DNA of 64,000 bases from Phoebastria nigripes (taxonomy: Eukaryota > Chordata > Aves > Procellariiformes > Diomedeidae), in NCBI GenBank assembly GCA_035582835.1, contig JAYKAV010003422.1, positions 154,854 through 218,853 on the forward strand. The letters are read 5' to 3'. A program made the position numbers and the translations under genes. The notes under the pieces are model-generated. The model worked only from the letters and a program-made list of their open reading frames with translations, was not told the DNA's origin and searched no databases. Positions 25,618-35,439 of the stretch are shown here, piece after piece (position 1 is the stretch's first letter; each line of letters starts with the position of its first letter).

Positions 25618-26924
25618 TTACTCCACGTAGCATCGGTTGCATGATGTGTAGAGGGGACCCTCCCTTTGNACATCCAGCCCAGCACGGGCAGTCGGGGTGC
25701 CAGGAGGAGCTGTGCTTCAGTACCAACTACTTTTGAAGCAGCTCGAACCCCTTCACATGCTGCCAATATCTCTTTCTCAGTTGGAGTATAGCAGGCTTCG
25801 GATCCTCTGTATCCCCGACTTCAAAACCCTAAGGGTTGATCTCAAGTCTCCCCTGGTGCTTTCTGCCAGAGGCTCCAGGTAGGGCCGTTCTCACCGGCTG
25901 CGGTGTAGAGCACATTTTTTACATCTTGTCCTGCCCGGACTGGCTCAAGGGCTACCGCCTGAACTATCTCCTGTTGGATTTGTTCAAAGGCTTGCTGTTG
26001 CTCAGGGCCCCATTTGAAGTCATTCTTCTTCCTGGTCACTTGATAGAGAGGGCTTACAATCAGGCTGTAATCTGGAATACGCGTTCTCCAAAAACCCACA
26101 ACGCCTAAGAAAGCTTGTGTTTCCTTTTTGCTAGCTGGTGAAGNCATGGCTNTTATTTTATTGATCACATCCATTGGGATCTGACGATGCCCATCTTGCC
26201 ATTTTATTCCTAAAAACTGGATCTCTTGTGCAGGTCCCTTGACCTTACTTTGTTTTATGGCAAAACCGGCCTTCAGAAGGATTTGGACTATTCCCTTCCC
26301 TTTCTCAAAATCTTCTTCTGCTGCTGTGTTGCCCCATACGATGATGTCATCAATGTATTGCAGGTGTTCCGGAGCCTCACCCTGTTCCAGTGCGGTGTGG
26401 ATCAGTCCATGGCAAATAGTGGGGCTGTGTTTCCACCCCTGGGGCAGTCGATTCCAGGTGTACTGGACGCCCCTCCACGTGAAAGCAAACTGTGGCCTGC
26501 ACTCTGCTGCCAAAGGGATTGAGAAAAACGCATTAGCGATATCAATGGTGGCATACCACTTGGCTGCCTTTAACTCCATTTCGTATTGAAGTTCTAGCAT
26601 GTCCGGCACGGCAGCACTCAACAGCGGCATGACTGTTCAGGCCATGATAGTCTGTTGTCTCCACTCTCCATTAGACTTTCGCACTGGCCCTATGGGACTG
26701 TTAAAGGGTGAGCGAGTCTTGCTGATCACTCCCTGGCTCTCCAGTGAACGAATCAGCTTATGGATGGGAATCAGGGAGTGTCGGCTGGTGCAATATTGCC
26801 ACCGGTGCACCATTGTGGTAGCGATCAGCACCTGTTTTTCTTCGACCCTCAGCAGCCCCACAACAGAAGGGTCCTCTGAGAGACCAGACAAGGTAGACAG
26901 TTGTTTAATTTCCTCTGTCTCCAA
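25575..26924 (-). pseudogene. Endogenous retroviral reverse transcriptase and connection, broken
   Basis: This is the polymerase part of pol. The fingers segment SPFNSPIGPVRKSNGEW (26924-26637) is separated by an in-frame stop from the palm, where WYATIDIANAFFSIPL, WNRLPQGWKHSP and YIDDI (the two catalytic Asp codons at 26346-26351) are all legible. A further stop follows PGET at 25842. The connection (to 25575) continues in the same frame, then the frame shifts into RNase H. The YIDDI box and flanking wording fit class III (ERVL) polymerases. Relative to protease the frame also changes near 26905-26924. N at 25669, 26144 and 26152. Confidence 0.92.
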
Positions 26925-27441
26925 GGCAGCTACACCAAAAGCCCACCCCTTTTGGGTTCTTGAAATACCCTCTCCTGAGGTAGTCTATGCCAAGGATGCA
27001 TGGAGCCTCTGGGCCAGTCACGATGGGGTGCTTTTGCCACTCATTCCTGGTTAGGCTCAGTTTGGCCTCCAACACAGTTAGCTGTTGGGATCCCCCTGTC
27101 ACTCCAGAAATACAGGTGAGTTCTGCCCCTTTATAGCTTGGTGGCATCAGGGTACACTGTGCACCGGTGTGTACGAGAGCGTTATAATCCCGTGGGTCTG
27201 ATCCACACAGTCCAGTAAACCCGGTTGTCCCTTTCCTCCACCTGGCTGGAGGCAGGGCCCCTCTAGTCCTGGTCATCGTATTCGCTACCCACTTCTTGTA
27301 AGTACGAATCAGGAACCCCTTTATTAAGATGGAAGTGGAATCAGCCCTTCTACTCTGTCTGGGGAACTGCTCACTGGCGACTGGAGCAGCAGTTTTCCTG
27401 GAAGGAACCCCCTTTTGTGATTGTTTTTCCTTGCAATTCAT
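26905..27441 (-). pseudogene. Endogenous retroviral aspartic protease, active site altered
   Basis: This is a 178-residue frame between gag and RT. Its active-site loop reads ALVHTGAQCTL at about residues 88-98. Retroviral proteases carry Asp at the position here occupied by His (codon 27169-27171). The C-terminal flap and ILGIDYL segment (the family's conserved ILG-D) are present. The frame differs from gag and from RT, and it ends out of register with the RT start. The enzyme normally cuts Gag and Pol precursors, but this copy could not because the catalytic residue is replaced. Confidence 0.85.
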
Positions 27442-29104
27442 GTACCTTTGCCTCTAGCGTCGAGGTAGATTTCCCATCCCACTTCCTCATGTTTTCTCCA
27501 TGGTCACACAGGTAGAACCACAGGGTGCCCCGGGATGTGTATCCATGATATCTTCCCTCTTGAGCAGAGGGATGCTTACTCCTAATGGCTGAGATACTGG
27601 CCCCTACAGATGGGGAGTAGGACATAGGCCCTTTGAATTGCTGGAACTCCTGGGACTGTTTCTCCACAGCAGAGACACAGGCCCGTAGGGAGGAGGAGAG
27701 ANTTTCTTCNTATTGCCGGAGTTGGCCAGCCANTTCATCCACCGTTTGTTCCTCTCCATCTTTCCAGGCCATTACTGCCAATGAGTTGGCATGCGATGCT
27801 GGTGNGCTCNGTACAAACTTCCGCCACATGGGTCGGGTGCACTTGACTTCATCTGGATCTTTGGGTAACTGCTCGTTGTTCAGGTCATGATAAATCACCT
27901 CCAGCATGGCTAATTCCCTCAGGTACTGGATACCTCTCTCCATGGTGGCCCACTTGCCTGGGTGACATATAACATCTTCCTTGAAGGGATACCTTTCCTT
28001 CACGCCTGACAGGAGTCGCCTCCAGAGGCTGAGGACTTGTGCCCCTTTTCCAATCGCTTTGTCAATGCCCCCTTCCCTAGAAAGAGATCCCAGCTGCTTG
28101 GCTTCCCTATCCTCTAGTTCCAGGCTACTGGCCCTGTTATCCCAGCGTTGGAGCAGCCAGGTGTCAGTGTGCTTGCCGGGACAACTGTTTTCGCATATCT
28201 CGCAGCTCACTCAGGGATAGGGATCGTGTGGTTACCATCTCATTTACGGTTCTGCCTCTTCCTCCTCCCATTCTCGTGATGGCCCTGCTTCATTTTCATC
28301 CCTTACTAAGTGAGCTGACTTTCTCGTGTACTTTCTTTTTTGTATAGGGCCGACTGATACTGGCATGGGTTGGTTCTCTGTCGCAGGGGGCGGAGTAGCT
28401 GCAGTGCCTGCCGTGGGGGTTGGGGTAGCTGCCGTGCCTGTTGTTTTGTCATCAGATCCAGAGACCTTTACTTCCCCTTGACGGTTCTGAATAGTGTTGA
28501 ACAAGGCTCAGTAGGCATGGGCCAGGCCCCAGCACATTGCAGTGATTTGTGTCTCCCTAGAATTGCCAGGGTGACAGCATACTTTTTCCAAATATTCTAC
28601 TAATTTTTCAGGGTTCTGCACTTGTTCAGGGGTGAAGNTCNAAAACACTGGGGGTGCCNACCATCCTAGGCATTTGCCCATGCTATCCCACACACCCTGC
28701 CACTCATAACGATCCAGCCTTGGGGCAGATCTCTGGGTGATATTCTTGAATTGCTTATTAACCTTAGACAAAACCAAAACAATATTCCCAAGAAATACCA
28801 ATAGGTGTATCTTAACTACCCAGGGATGTTNGAGGTACTGACAAGTTGTTGTAACAAAGGAGAAAACATCATAGTGGAAGGTAGTGAATGTGCCATTCTG
28901 TATTTCCTGCATAAAAAACCTCTCAGAGGAAGAAGTATAATTGCTAATTGTCTCCAAGAGGTGGTACCCAAAGTATAGTAGCGGCTTCAGTACAACACCC
29001 AGATACCAAATAATGTCCAATGCCAGTGTTTTAATAACAAATCTCCCCAGCAAAACATCACTAAGATGCTGTAGAGCACAGCAGACTGCAGAAACCAACA
29101 CCAA
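27371..29104 (-). pseudogene. Endogenous retroviral gag, interrupted
   Basis: Three blocks (29104-28508, 28504-28244, 28210-27371) lie in one frame separated only by stops, with no frameshift among them. Together they occupy the gag position between the primer site and protease. The first block is hydrophobic near its start (about residues 20-45) and again at about residues 98-115. The second is rich in Thr, Ala, Pro and ends in an acidic patch (EWEEEEAEP). The third holds an ERVL-like capsid. I see no complete CCHC zinc knuckle. Nine N lie inside (27702 to 28831). The assignment rests on position and on resemblance to Gag of bird ERVL-like elements. The start codon is not certain. Confidence 0.8.
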
Positions 29105-29235
29105 TCTTTAACACGTGCAGCAAAAACAAGAGCATGGTGCAGATCAGATAAACTAATAATTGTGACCAACAACTGTTAACAGATATAAATTCCTTAATAC
29201 GCTCTAGTCAATCTGTTGTTATCTCAACCGTTTGT

Positions 29236-29253
29236 GCCCCGCATTGGGCGCCA
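29236..29253 (-). promoter_or_regulatory. Primer-binding site, lysine-tRNA type
   Basis: On the minus strand, 8 bases after the LTR end, the sequence tggcgcccaatgcggggc resembles the site complementary to the 3' end of tRNA-Lys. It begins with the invariant TGG and differs from the usual lysine-1,2 site at about three positions. This is where reverse transcription would be primed. ERVL elements of mammals use a leucine-type site, so the type is notable. Confidence 0.65.
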
Positions 29254-29261
29254 TAAAGGAC

Positions 29262-29828
29262 TGTCGTGGTTTAACCCTAGCCTGCAACTAAACACCATGC
29301 AGCCACTCGCTCACCCCCCACCTCCGGTGGGATGGGGGAGAGAATCGGGAGGGCACGAGTAGGAAAACTCACGGGTTGAGANAAAAACAGTTTAATAATT
29401 GAAATAAAACAAAGTAGAACAGTAATAATAACAGTGGTAACAACAACAACAATAGAATATACAAAGCAGGCGATGCACAATGCAACTGCTTACCACCCTC
29501 TGACCGATGCCCAGGCTGATATGCGAGAGCCTGTTCCATGACGCCAGAGCCCCCCCACACTTAGTTTTTATACTGAGCATGACGTCGTGTGGTATGGAAT
29601 ACCCCATTGGCCAGCTGGGTCAACCACCCCAGCAATGCTCCCCCCGCCAGCTTCCCAAGCACCTGGCAGAGCATGGGAGGCCAAAAAGTCCCTGGTGCAA
29701 GCACTACCCACCAACAGCCAAAACGTCAGTGGGCCATCAATGCTCCTATTATAGCAAACTCAAAACAGCACCCCCCCCACCCAGCTACTGTGAAGAAGGT
29801 TAACTCTGTCCCAGCCGGAACCAGGACA
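29262..29828 (-). repeat. 5' LTR of the provirus
   Basis: This 567-bp LTR has TG...CA ends (tgtcgtggtt at 29262 and ccaggaca at 29828 on the plus strand). It is closely similar to the solo LTR at 13749-14317 read on the other strand, and less so to that at 55340-55885. On the minus strand it has a CRE-like tgacgtcg block (29580-29587) and TATAAAAA (29565-29572), followed by a (GTT)n tract near 29440-29455. One N at 29382. Confidence 0.93.
29565..29587 (-). promoter_or_regulatory. LTR core promoter: CRE-like site and TATA box
   Basis: On the minus strand the order is CRE-like cgacgtca (29587-29580) and then TATAAAAA (29572-29565). Transcription from here would run antisense to SHB through the broken provirus. 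It is the same unit as in the other two LTRs. Confidence 0.6.
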
Positions 29829-32305
29829 CATGGCAATACTGTTCCCAGCATGTTACCTTCACAGTCAGATTTGGCTCACTAGGATAAGGCTTTGGTGGTA
29901 GAGAAAGCAGCTGAAGAGCTGGTAGGACTGTCATTTTAAATCCTGCACTAGTCCTGAAATCTGTAGCTGAAGTGGACATGGGTCTGTTTTATCGCAGTTG
30001 CACCTGATACGTGTGGGTCAGTACACTTTGGAATCTGACATACTGGTGAGTCAAAACTTTTTTTTTAAAAGTCCAAATACATTGTTTGATCTCTTGTTAC
30101 TGCATGCTTTAGTTTGAGATGAAGGAAATATCTATTGGCATCTGTACATTGAAGAAGAATCTGGTTGTTTTGTTGTCTGTTGCATCCTTTTGGAAGAAAA
30201 GCTGTAGAAGCTCATCTATTGGGTTCTGTAAGCAAGTAGTACTGTCTTCAAAGTTTCCTTTTGTTGGCTTCATAGCTGTTTTGTTTTCTTGATGATATAT
30301 CCCCTAATTCTCTCCAAACTCACCTCAGGAATATGGTGCATCTATGAGTAATGCTGTTGAATTATTTAAGACTATCAAGAGGTTTAGTGTGGCTGCTGGA
30401 AACCATGAGGTTATCTACTTGTCCTGTGGAGCTCTGTCTGTTCTGTATGTGAGTGTTAGAACTGATCATCAAATGGGAAGAAGAATGTCAAGTTCAGTCT
30501 TGTATCTCATAATCTTGTGTTCCCAGATGTTTCAGTTTCTGTATCTTGCTGGTCAGGTTCATGGTTTTACACAGGAGTCCAGACTCCTGGAGCCTGATTC
30601 TGTTATAACTGCTAATCTGTGAGAATAAGAATTATTTGTGGGGGTCTTCCAGCCTACTAGCAAAATAAGTTCTTTCAAAACTTCAGTTGTTTTTTCTTCT
30701 AGTAGCTAATTAACTTAATGAGCATAATTCTATAAAGATATACTTTTCTTTATCAGCGGTAAGAGTTCAAAGGATAAAATTAATAAAAGTGAAAAATCAA
30801 AAAAAGTAAAATTAACACAGTTTTGGACTCCCTGGTCATTCCAGTAACTATTTTAGCACTTAGAGCTGTCATTGTTAGAGATTGCGTGAAAACCATGAGA
30901 AATGTTTCATCACAAATGTTCTGTTGTCTTCAACTACCTAATTCTTAAATATTAAGTCCGCACTGAGCTATCAGTGTGTATAATGCTAATACTGCTTGTG
31001 GTACAGATTCAGCTTTGCTGCCTGTTATTGAAAGGAACTGTCTCAAATTTAACTTTTAGTAAAATTACTTTTCTTTACAAATACTCTTCCAATATATTAA
31101 GTAAAAGATGGACTTTCAAGCAAATTTATAGGAAGCTTTATAAAAGAGGCTGTATGTAAGTATGTGTATGTAAGTGTGTATGTGTATACACGCATATATT
31201 TTTATATATGCATGTATATATATTCTCCTTCTTCCACTTCTTCACTCTCCCTAAGTTTTAGTTTTTCCTAGAGAAACTTTTCTGCTTTAGGATCAAATAT
31301 TTGTAATTTTTCTAATTGTGGTGCCTGAACATGAACCATGAATCAGTAGTGTACCACCTTCTATTTACAGGTAATCTTTTCTGTCCAGTCTGATGCTTTG
31401 GTCCTGTGGGCAAAAGAAAAAGGTTGATCATGGGCTCCTGTATTGAAATATACTCACACACCAGGAGCCAGTGATGTAGCTGTGTTTGGCACTTAAAATG
31501 AATAGTTTGGTTTGGTTTGGTTTGGTTTGTGGGTTTTTTTGGTAAAGTCTTTGATTTGGTAAGGATCATGACTTCTATCCTCAGAAATGCACACTTCCTG
31601 GTGTAGGGGTGGCTAGCTTCACAGTACTGAAAGACAGACAGATACATACCACATTTCTGACTTTAGAAGAAATAAAATGTTTATCTTTTTGGTTCAGGAG
31701 CATTCAAGAGAGTATCAGCTGTGTGTTCTTTCTAATACAGGTTTTTCTTAATGCAGCATTTTTCCTTGAGCAAAATTCTTTTCAAAAGATAACTGAAAGA
31801 CGAAGATTTTAGCTGTATTTGTATTTTAACTGAAAAGGTTTAAAGCACTTTTTTCACATAAGCCGTCCTTTAAGATGCCCTTTTCTAGGTTTTGCTTGTA
31901 TTAAAAGGTGGTAATGTGGTTATCATTCATAACTAGGAAGTATTGTAACCCGTCTTGCCTGTATTTACATCATTGGTTTTGGTGTATGTTTCTTCAGGTT
32001 TACTGTATTTATAATGTACAAACTTAACATTTTTTTTCCAAGCAGTAAGGACACTGTCATATTGTAGACATTTCACAGTACTTTTGAAATGGTTTGGAGC
32101 AATTACTTGGTTATAATGTTCTTGGTGATAGATGAATTGATGAATGGCTTTTGTTATAGCAATGGAGAGAACTGCTCTAAATCTTTATCTCATTTGTAGG
32201 TTAAAAAGTTCTCTCCCTTCTCCCTGAGTCTTTTTTTTTTTTTTTTTTAAGTAACTTTGCAATTTGCTACAATTAATTAAATTCTTATTTTGTCCTTGCA
32301 GTGGT
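29829..32305 (+). other. SHB: SHB intron 2, unique stretch
   Basis: AT-rich intronic DNA without a gene I can identify. It contains alternating purine-pyrimidine DNA with TA and GT steps near 31150-31225, a (TTTGG)n run near 31504-31528 and a T-run near 32230-32248. Confidence 0.6.
31504..31528. repeat. (TTTGG)n microsatellite
   Basis: About five tandem copies of TTTGG stand next to a further GT-rich stretch. It is a simple repeat, probably length-variable. Confidence 0.85.
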
Positions 32306-33080
32306 CATGATAATCACAGAATGGCTGAGGTTGGAAGGGACCTCTTAATATCATCTAATAAAAAACCCTCTTCAAGCAGGGTCAGCTTGAACAGGTTGTC
32401 CATGACTATGTCCAGTCAGGTCTTGAATATCTCCACAGACGGAGACTCTACAGCCTCTCCGGGCAACCTGTTTCAGTGTTCGACTATTATCACAGTAAAA
32501 AGGTGTTTTCTTGTGTTCAGATGGAATTTGATGTATTTTGATTTGTGCCTGTTGCCTTTTGTCCTGTCACTGGGCACTGCCAATAAAAGTCTAGCTCCAT
32601 CTTCACTCTCTTCCATCAGGTATTTAAATGCATTGATAAGGTCCCCACTGAAACTTATCTTCTCCAGGCTGACCAGTCCCAGCTCTCTCAGCCTCTCCTC
32701 ATATGAAAAATGCTCCAGTCCCTTTATCAGCTTCATGGCCCTTTGCTGGACTTGCTCCAGTATGTCTATGTTTTTCTTGCACTGGGGAGGTGCGAACTGG
32801 ACCCAGCAGTCCAGATGTGGCCTCACCAGTGCTGAGTAGAGGGGAAGAATCACCTCCCTTGACCTGCTTTCAACATTCCTCCTCCTGGGCACAGCCCAGG
32901 TTGGTATTGTCCCTCTTTACCATGAGGGTACATTGCTGGCTCATGTTCAACCTGCTGTCATACAGGACCACAAATTCCTTCTCTGCTGAGCTGCTTTCCA
33001 GCCAGTTACCCTGCAATTTTCCAGCATCTCCAGGTCCCTCTGAATGACAGCACAGCCATCTGGTCTATCACCCACTCCAT
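32306..33080 (-). mobile_element. CR1 LINE, 5'-truncated, antisense (C-terminal ORF2 and 3' UTR)
   Basis: On the minus strand a frame from 32892 to 32476 codes for the C-terminal tail of CR1 ORF2: LYSALVRPHLDCWVQF, IDILEQVQQRAMKLIKGLEH, RLRELGLVSLEK. It is followed by the 3' UTR, whose end is the 'cagaatggctgaggttggaa' segment near 32317-32336. Upstream it extends through the part coding for AVIQRDLEMLEN (near 33030-33060). Stops and frame changes are present, so it is not functional. Confidence 0.88.
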
Positions 33081-33470
33081 CCAGTTTTATGTATGGAGTG
33101 ACCCTGGCTTTGTCTAGCCAAGGCTCTGCAAACTCCAAGGAATGGAGACACCTCCCATGACCTCCCTGGTGACCTATCCTAGGGCTGCACTGCACACCAG
33201 GGGAAGAAGGTTCCCCCAATGTCCCACTTGGATCTCTCAAGCTACATCTTGTGTCTGTTTCTCCTTATTGCATCTTCTGACACTGCCCGAGAAGGGTTTG
33301 GCTCTGACTGCCCTTCAGGCAGCTGAGAGCTGCTGTTACATCCCGCTTGACCTTCCCCTCATCAGACTAACCAAAACCATCTCTCCTTATAATAGGTCCC
33401 AGGACCCTGCTATCTTGGTAGCTCTGCACTGGCTCCTTTCTAGTTTTATGAACTAGCTCACTCCTTGCAC
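33080..33470 (-). mobile_element. Second CR1 LINE 3' region, antisense
   Basis: Read on the minus strand, the order is 'gatgtaacagcagctctcag', 'ctgcctgaagggcagtcaga', 'aaacccttctcgg', then 'ggaggtgtctccattccttg' and 'gccttggctagacaaagcc'. This is the CR1 3' order that also ends the preceding copy, so it represents a second element joined head to tail with the first. Its own end is cut where the first copy begins, near 33080. The sequence is more worn. Confidence 0.65.
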
Positions 33471-34267
33471 ACTCCTTGTAGGGAGTGTGTAGACTGGACA
33501 CACTAGGACCCACTTGTTGGTGGGTGTAACATCCTTGGGGCCAAGGGTGAAGGCATGACAGCTTGCCCCTTGATTTGCTAGCAGTGCTCCTCCTAACAAA
33601 GCCCTGTTTTTGGTTTACTGTATTCAGGAGGGCAGTACACTGTTAAGCTTCAATATGTTTATTTTTTTATAAGGTCAGTGTTAATTTAAAGAAAAACATG
33701 TTCCTTAATACAGTGTGAGCTAAGCTCTAGTTACCAGTGCTTTTGTTTAGTGTTCTTACTCTAGTCCTAGCTCATTTTCTGCTGATATTCTGTAGAGGTA
33801 ACTGCAGAGAATTTTTTTATCAGAATATATAATTATACTGTGGGATTTATTTTTTGTGATCTTTGTATCTTCGAATTGCACTTCTGCATGACCTCCTCTT
33901 GAAGAGTTAACTGCATACACAAATTCCAGCTTTCTTGGGGATTTATGTACAGTTGCTTGTAAGTGTGCTCTACACAGGCTGACAGGGATTGTGTGCTTCC
34001 TGTAATCTGGCTCTGTGCAAGCTGGGGAATGTTGGTGGAGGCATGAGAGAGACTGTTTGTGCTGTGGTGGTTAGCTGAAGCAAACTTTTGCTTACAGCCA
34101 GTTAGCAAATGTAGAGGTAGAATTTAGAAGTCTTGTACAAGCTTGCCATCTGTATAATTATGTGGCTATTAAGGAATGGATGGAAGTTGAATGCTCTAAA
34201 ATTATTGACTGTGATGATAAGGCATGGTTAGTAGTGATGCTGACACAATTTTCTTTCTTGCCAACAG
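33471..34267 (+). other. SHB: SHB intron 2, last part before exon 3
   Basis: No gene or named repeat is seen. The stretch ends in the acceptor 'tttctttcttgccaacag' (34250-34267). Confidence 0.65.
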
Positions 34268-34483
34268 AGTTTCAGAAGCAGGAAGGCATGAAGCCCCATC
34301 AGAAAAACATGCAGCTCTATGACACACCCTATGAACCAGAAGGCAGTGGTGTGGAATCCGATTCTGAAAGTGTGGTGAGTCACCATTTACGAGAAAGCAA
34401 ATTGCCACAGGATGATGACAGGCCTGCAGATGAGTATGATCAGCCATGGGAGTGGAACAAAGTCACCATCCCAGCTCTAGCAG
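34268..34483 (+). CDS. SHB: SHB exon 3, internal coding exon
   Basis: This exon codes for 72 residues (first two bases complete a Glu begun in exon 2). Visible in order: FQKQEGM, LYDTPYEPEG, an acidic SDSES run, LRESKLPQDDDRPADEY, DQPWEWNKVTIPALA. Tyrosines in YDTP and YDQP setting are YxxP sites that, in SHB, are phosphorylated after receptor activation and recruit Crk-type adapters (family knowledge). The DRPADEYDQPWEW block is strongly conserved in SHB and shared in weaker form with SHD, SHE and SHF. Bounded by a good acceptor and a GTAGG donor at 34484. Ends in phase 1, with g34483 completing Ala with exon 4. The frame is open throughout. Confidence 0.95.
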
Positions 34484-35439
34484 GTAGGATTCCTAGACCC
34501 CAACCAGGAAATTCTCTCTCACACTCATAGCGTATGTACTTGCCTTTGGGACAATTCAAGTATTTCTGCTCTTTTGGTGTGTGTGTGTGGAGAAATCTCT
34601 GAAAAGCAAATGTGGATAGTCTCAAATCTTTACCTGCTGCAGAAATGTGGAACATTGCACTTTTTGTTTGGTGCTTCAGCTGACGTGTTGTCAATCATCT
34701 CAGCACTTGGTTCACGTTAGTAAAACTTCTGTTTCTCCCACTCCTTGCCCCTACCCCCATTTTAATGGATGTGATGTAGATAGTGTTTATTTTTGAGTGG
34801 CTCTATGATGAGGGAGTTGCTTTGCAGGGTCCTTAAATTGTGGGGCAATTCTTAAAGGGTCAGGACAAAAAATAGCTGTGTAATGTGCATGCAGTAACAT
34901 GCTTCTACTCAGTGATGAGTTTCTTGGTCTTTGGAGTATTTTCATTATAATTGCAGGCATTCTATGGATATGTAGAACTTGTTTTTGGATTAATCCTTTT
35001 GAACTGCTGAAGTTCTCCTACATCAGAACTTGTCAGTGAGGGATCTGACACAAACTGTTTTCAGTCTCTGTGCATGTGCTTCGTGTTGGTTACACTGCTC
35101 TTTTTTTTCCTTTCTGTTGCTTTGTGGAAATGGCTGAGGGGGGCTTCATTCAGTGAGGACGTGATTCTAGAGGCCAAGGCTTTTTCTTTTACAGAGCCTC
35201 TGTATGCCCAGCAAAGCCCAGCTGTATCATTTGGTCTGACCATGTTCCAGGATGCTCTTGTGGGGTACTAGAGTCAAACATGGTCTATGATTTTCCCCTC
35301 AATGGCATGTTCTAGTGAAAAGCTGTGTCTAGGAGAAGGGTTGTTCTGCTTCCTTTTTAGGAGTCAGCTTGGCAGAAAGCTTGGAAAGGAGAGCTATATG
35401 TGGTGATGATTGTGGGGATGAGGAGGGAAGAGAAGAGAT

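Larger units (their letters stand above)
23932..29828 (-). mobile_element. ERVL-like endogenous retrovirus, antisense in SHB intron 2, defective
   Basis: Read on the minus strand, the order is 5' LTR (29828-29262), primer-binding site (29253-29236), gag, protease, reverse transcriptase, RNase H, integrase, a short non-coding stretch and the last 32 bases of a 3' LTR. No env and no dUTPase are visible. The class III placement rests on the polymerase wording (YIDDI, WNRLPQGWKHSP, HVDAH) and on the 5-bp target duplication of its solo LTR relative. The flanking pentamers catag (23927-23931) and catgg (29829-29833) agree at four of five positions, consistent with an aged target duplication. Every coding block is interrupted by stops or frameshifts, and 19 single N positions lie inside. 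The copy cannot make its proteins as it stands. Confidence 0.92.

Noticed and set aside
32264..32839. Open frame of 191 codons on the plus strand
   Set aside because: It is the antisense shadow of the CR1 ORF2 tail, which reads correctly on the minus strand with family motifs.
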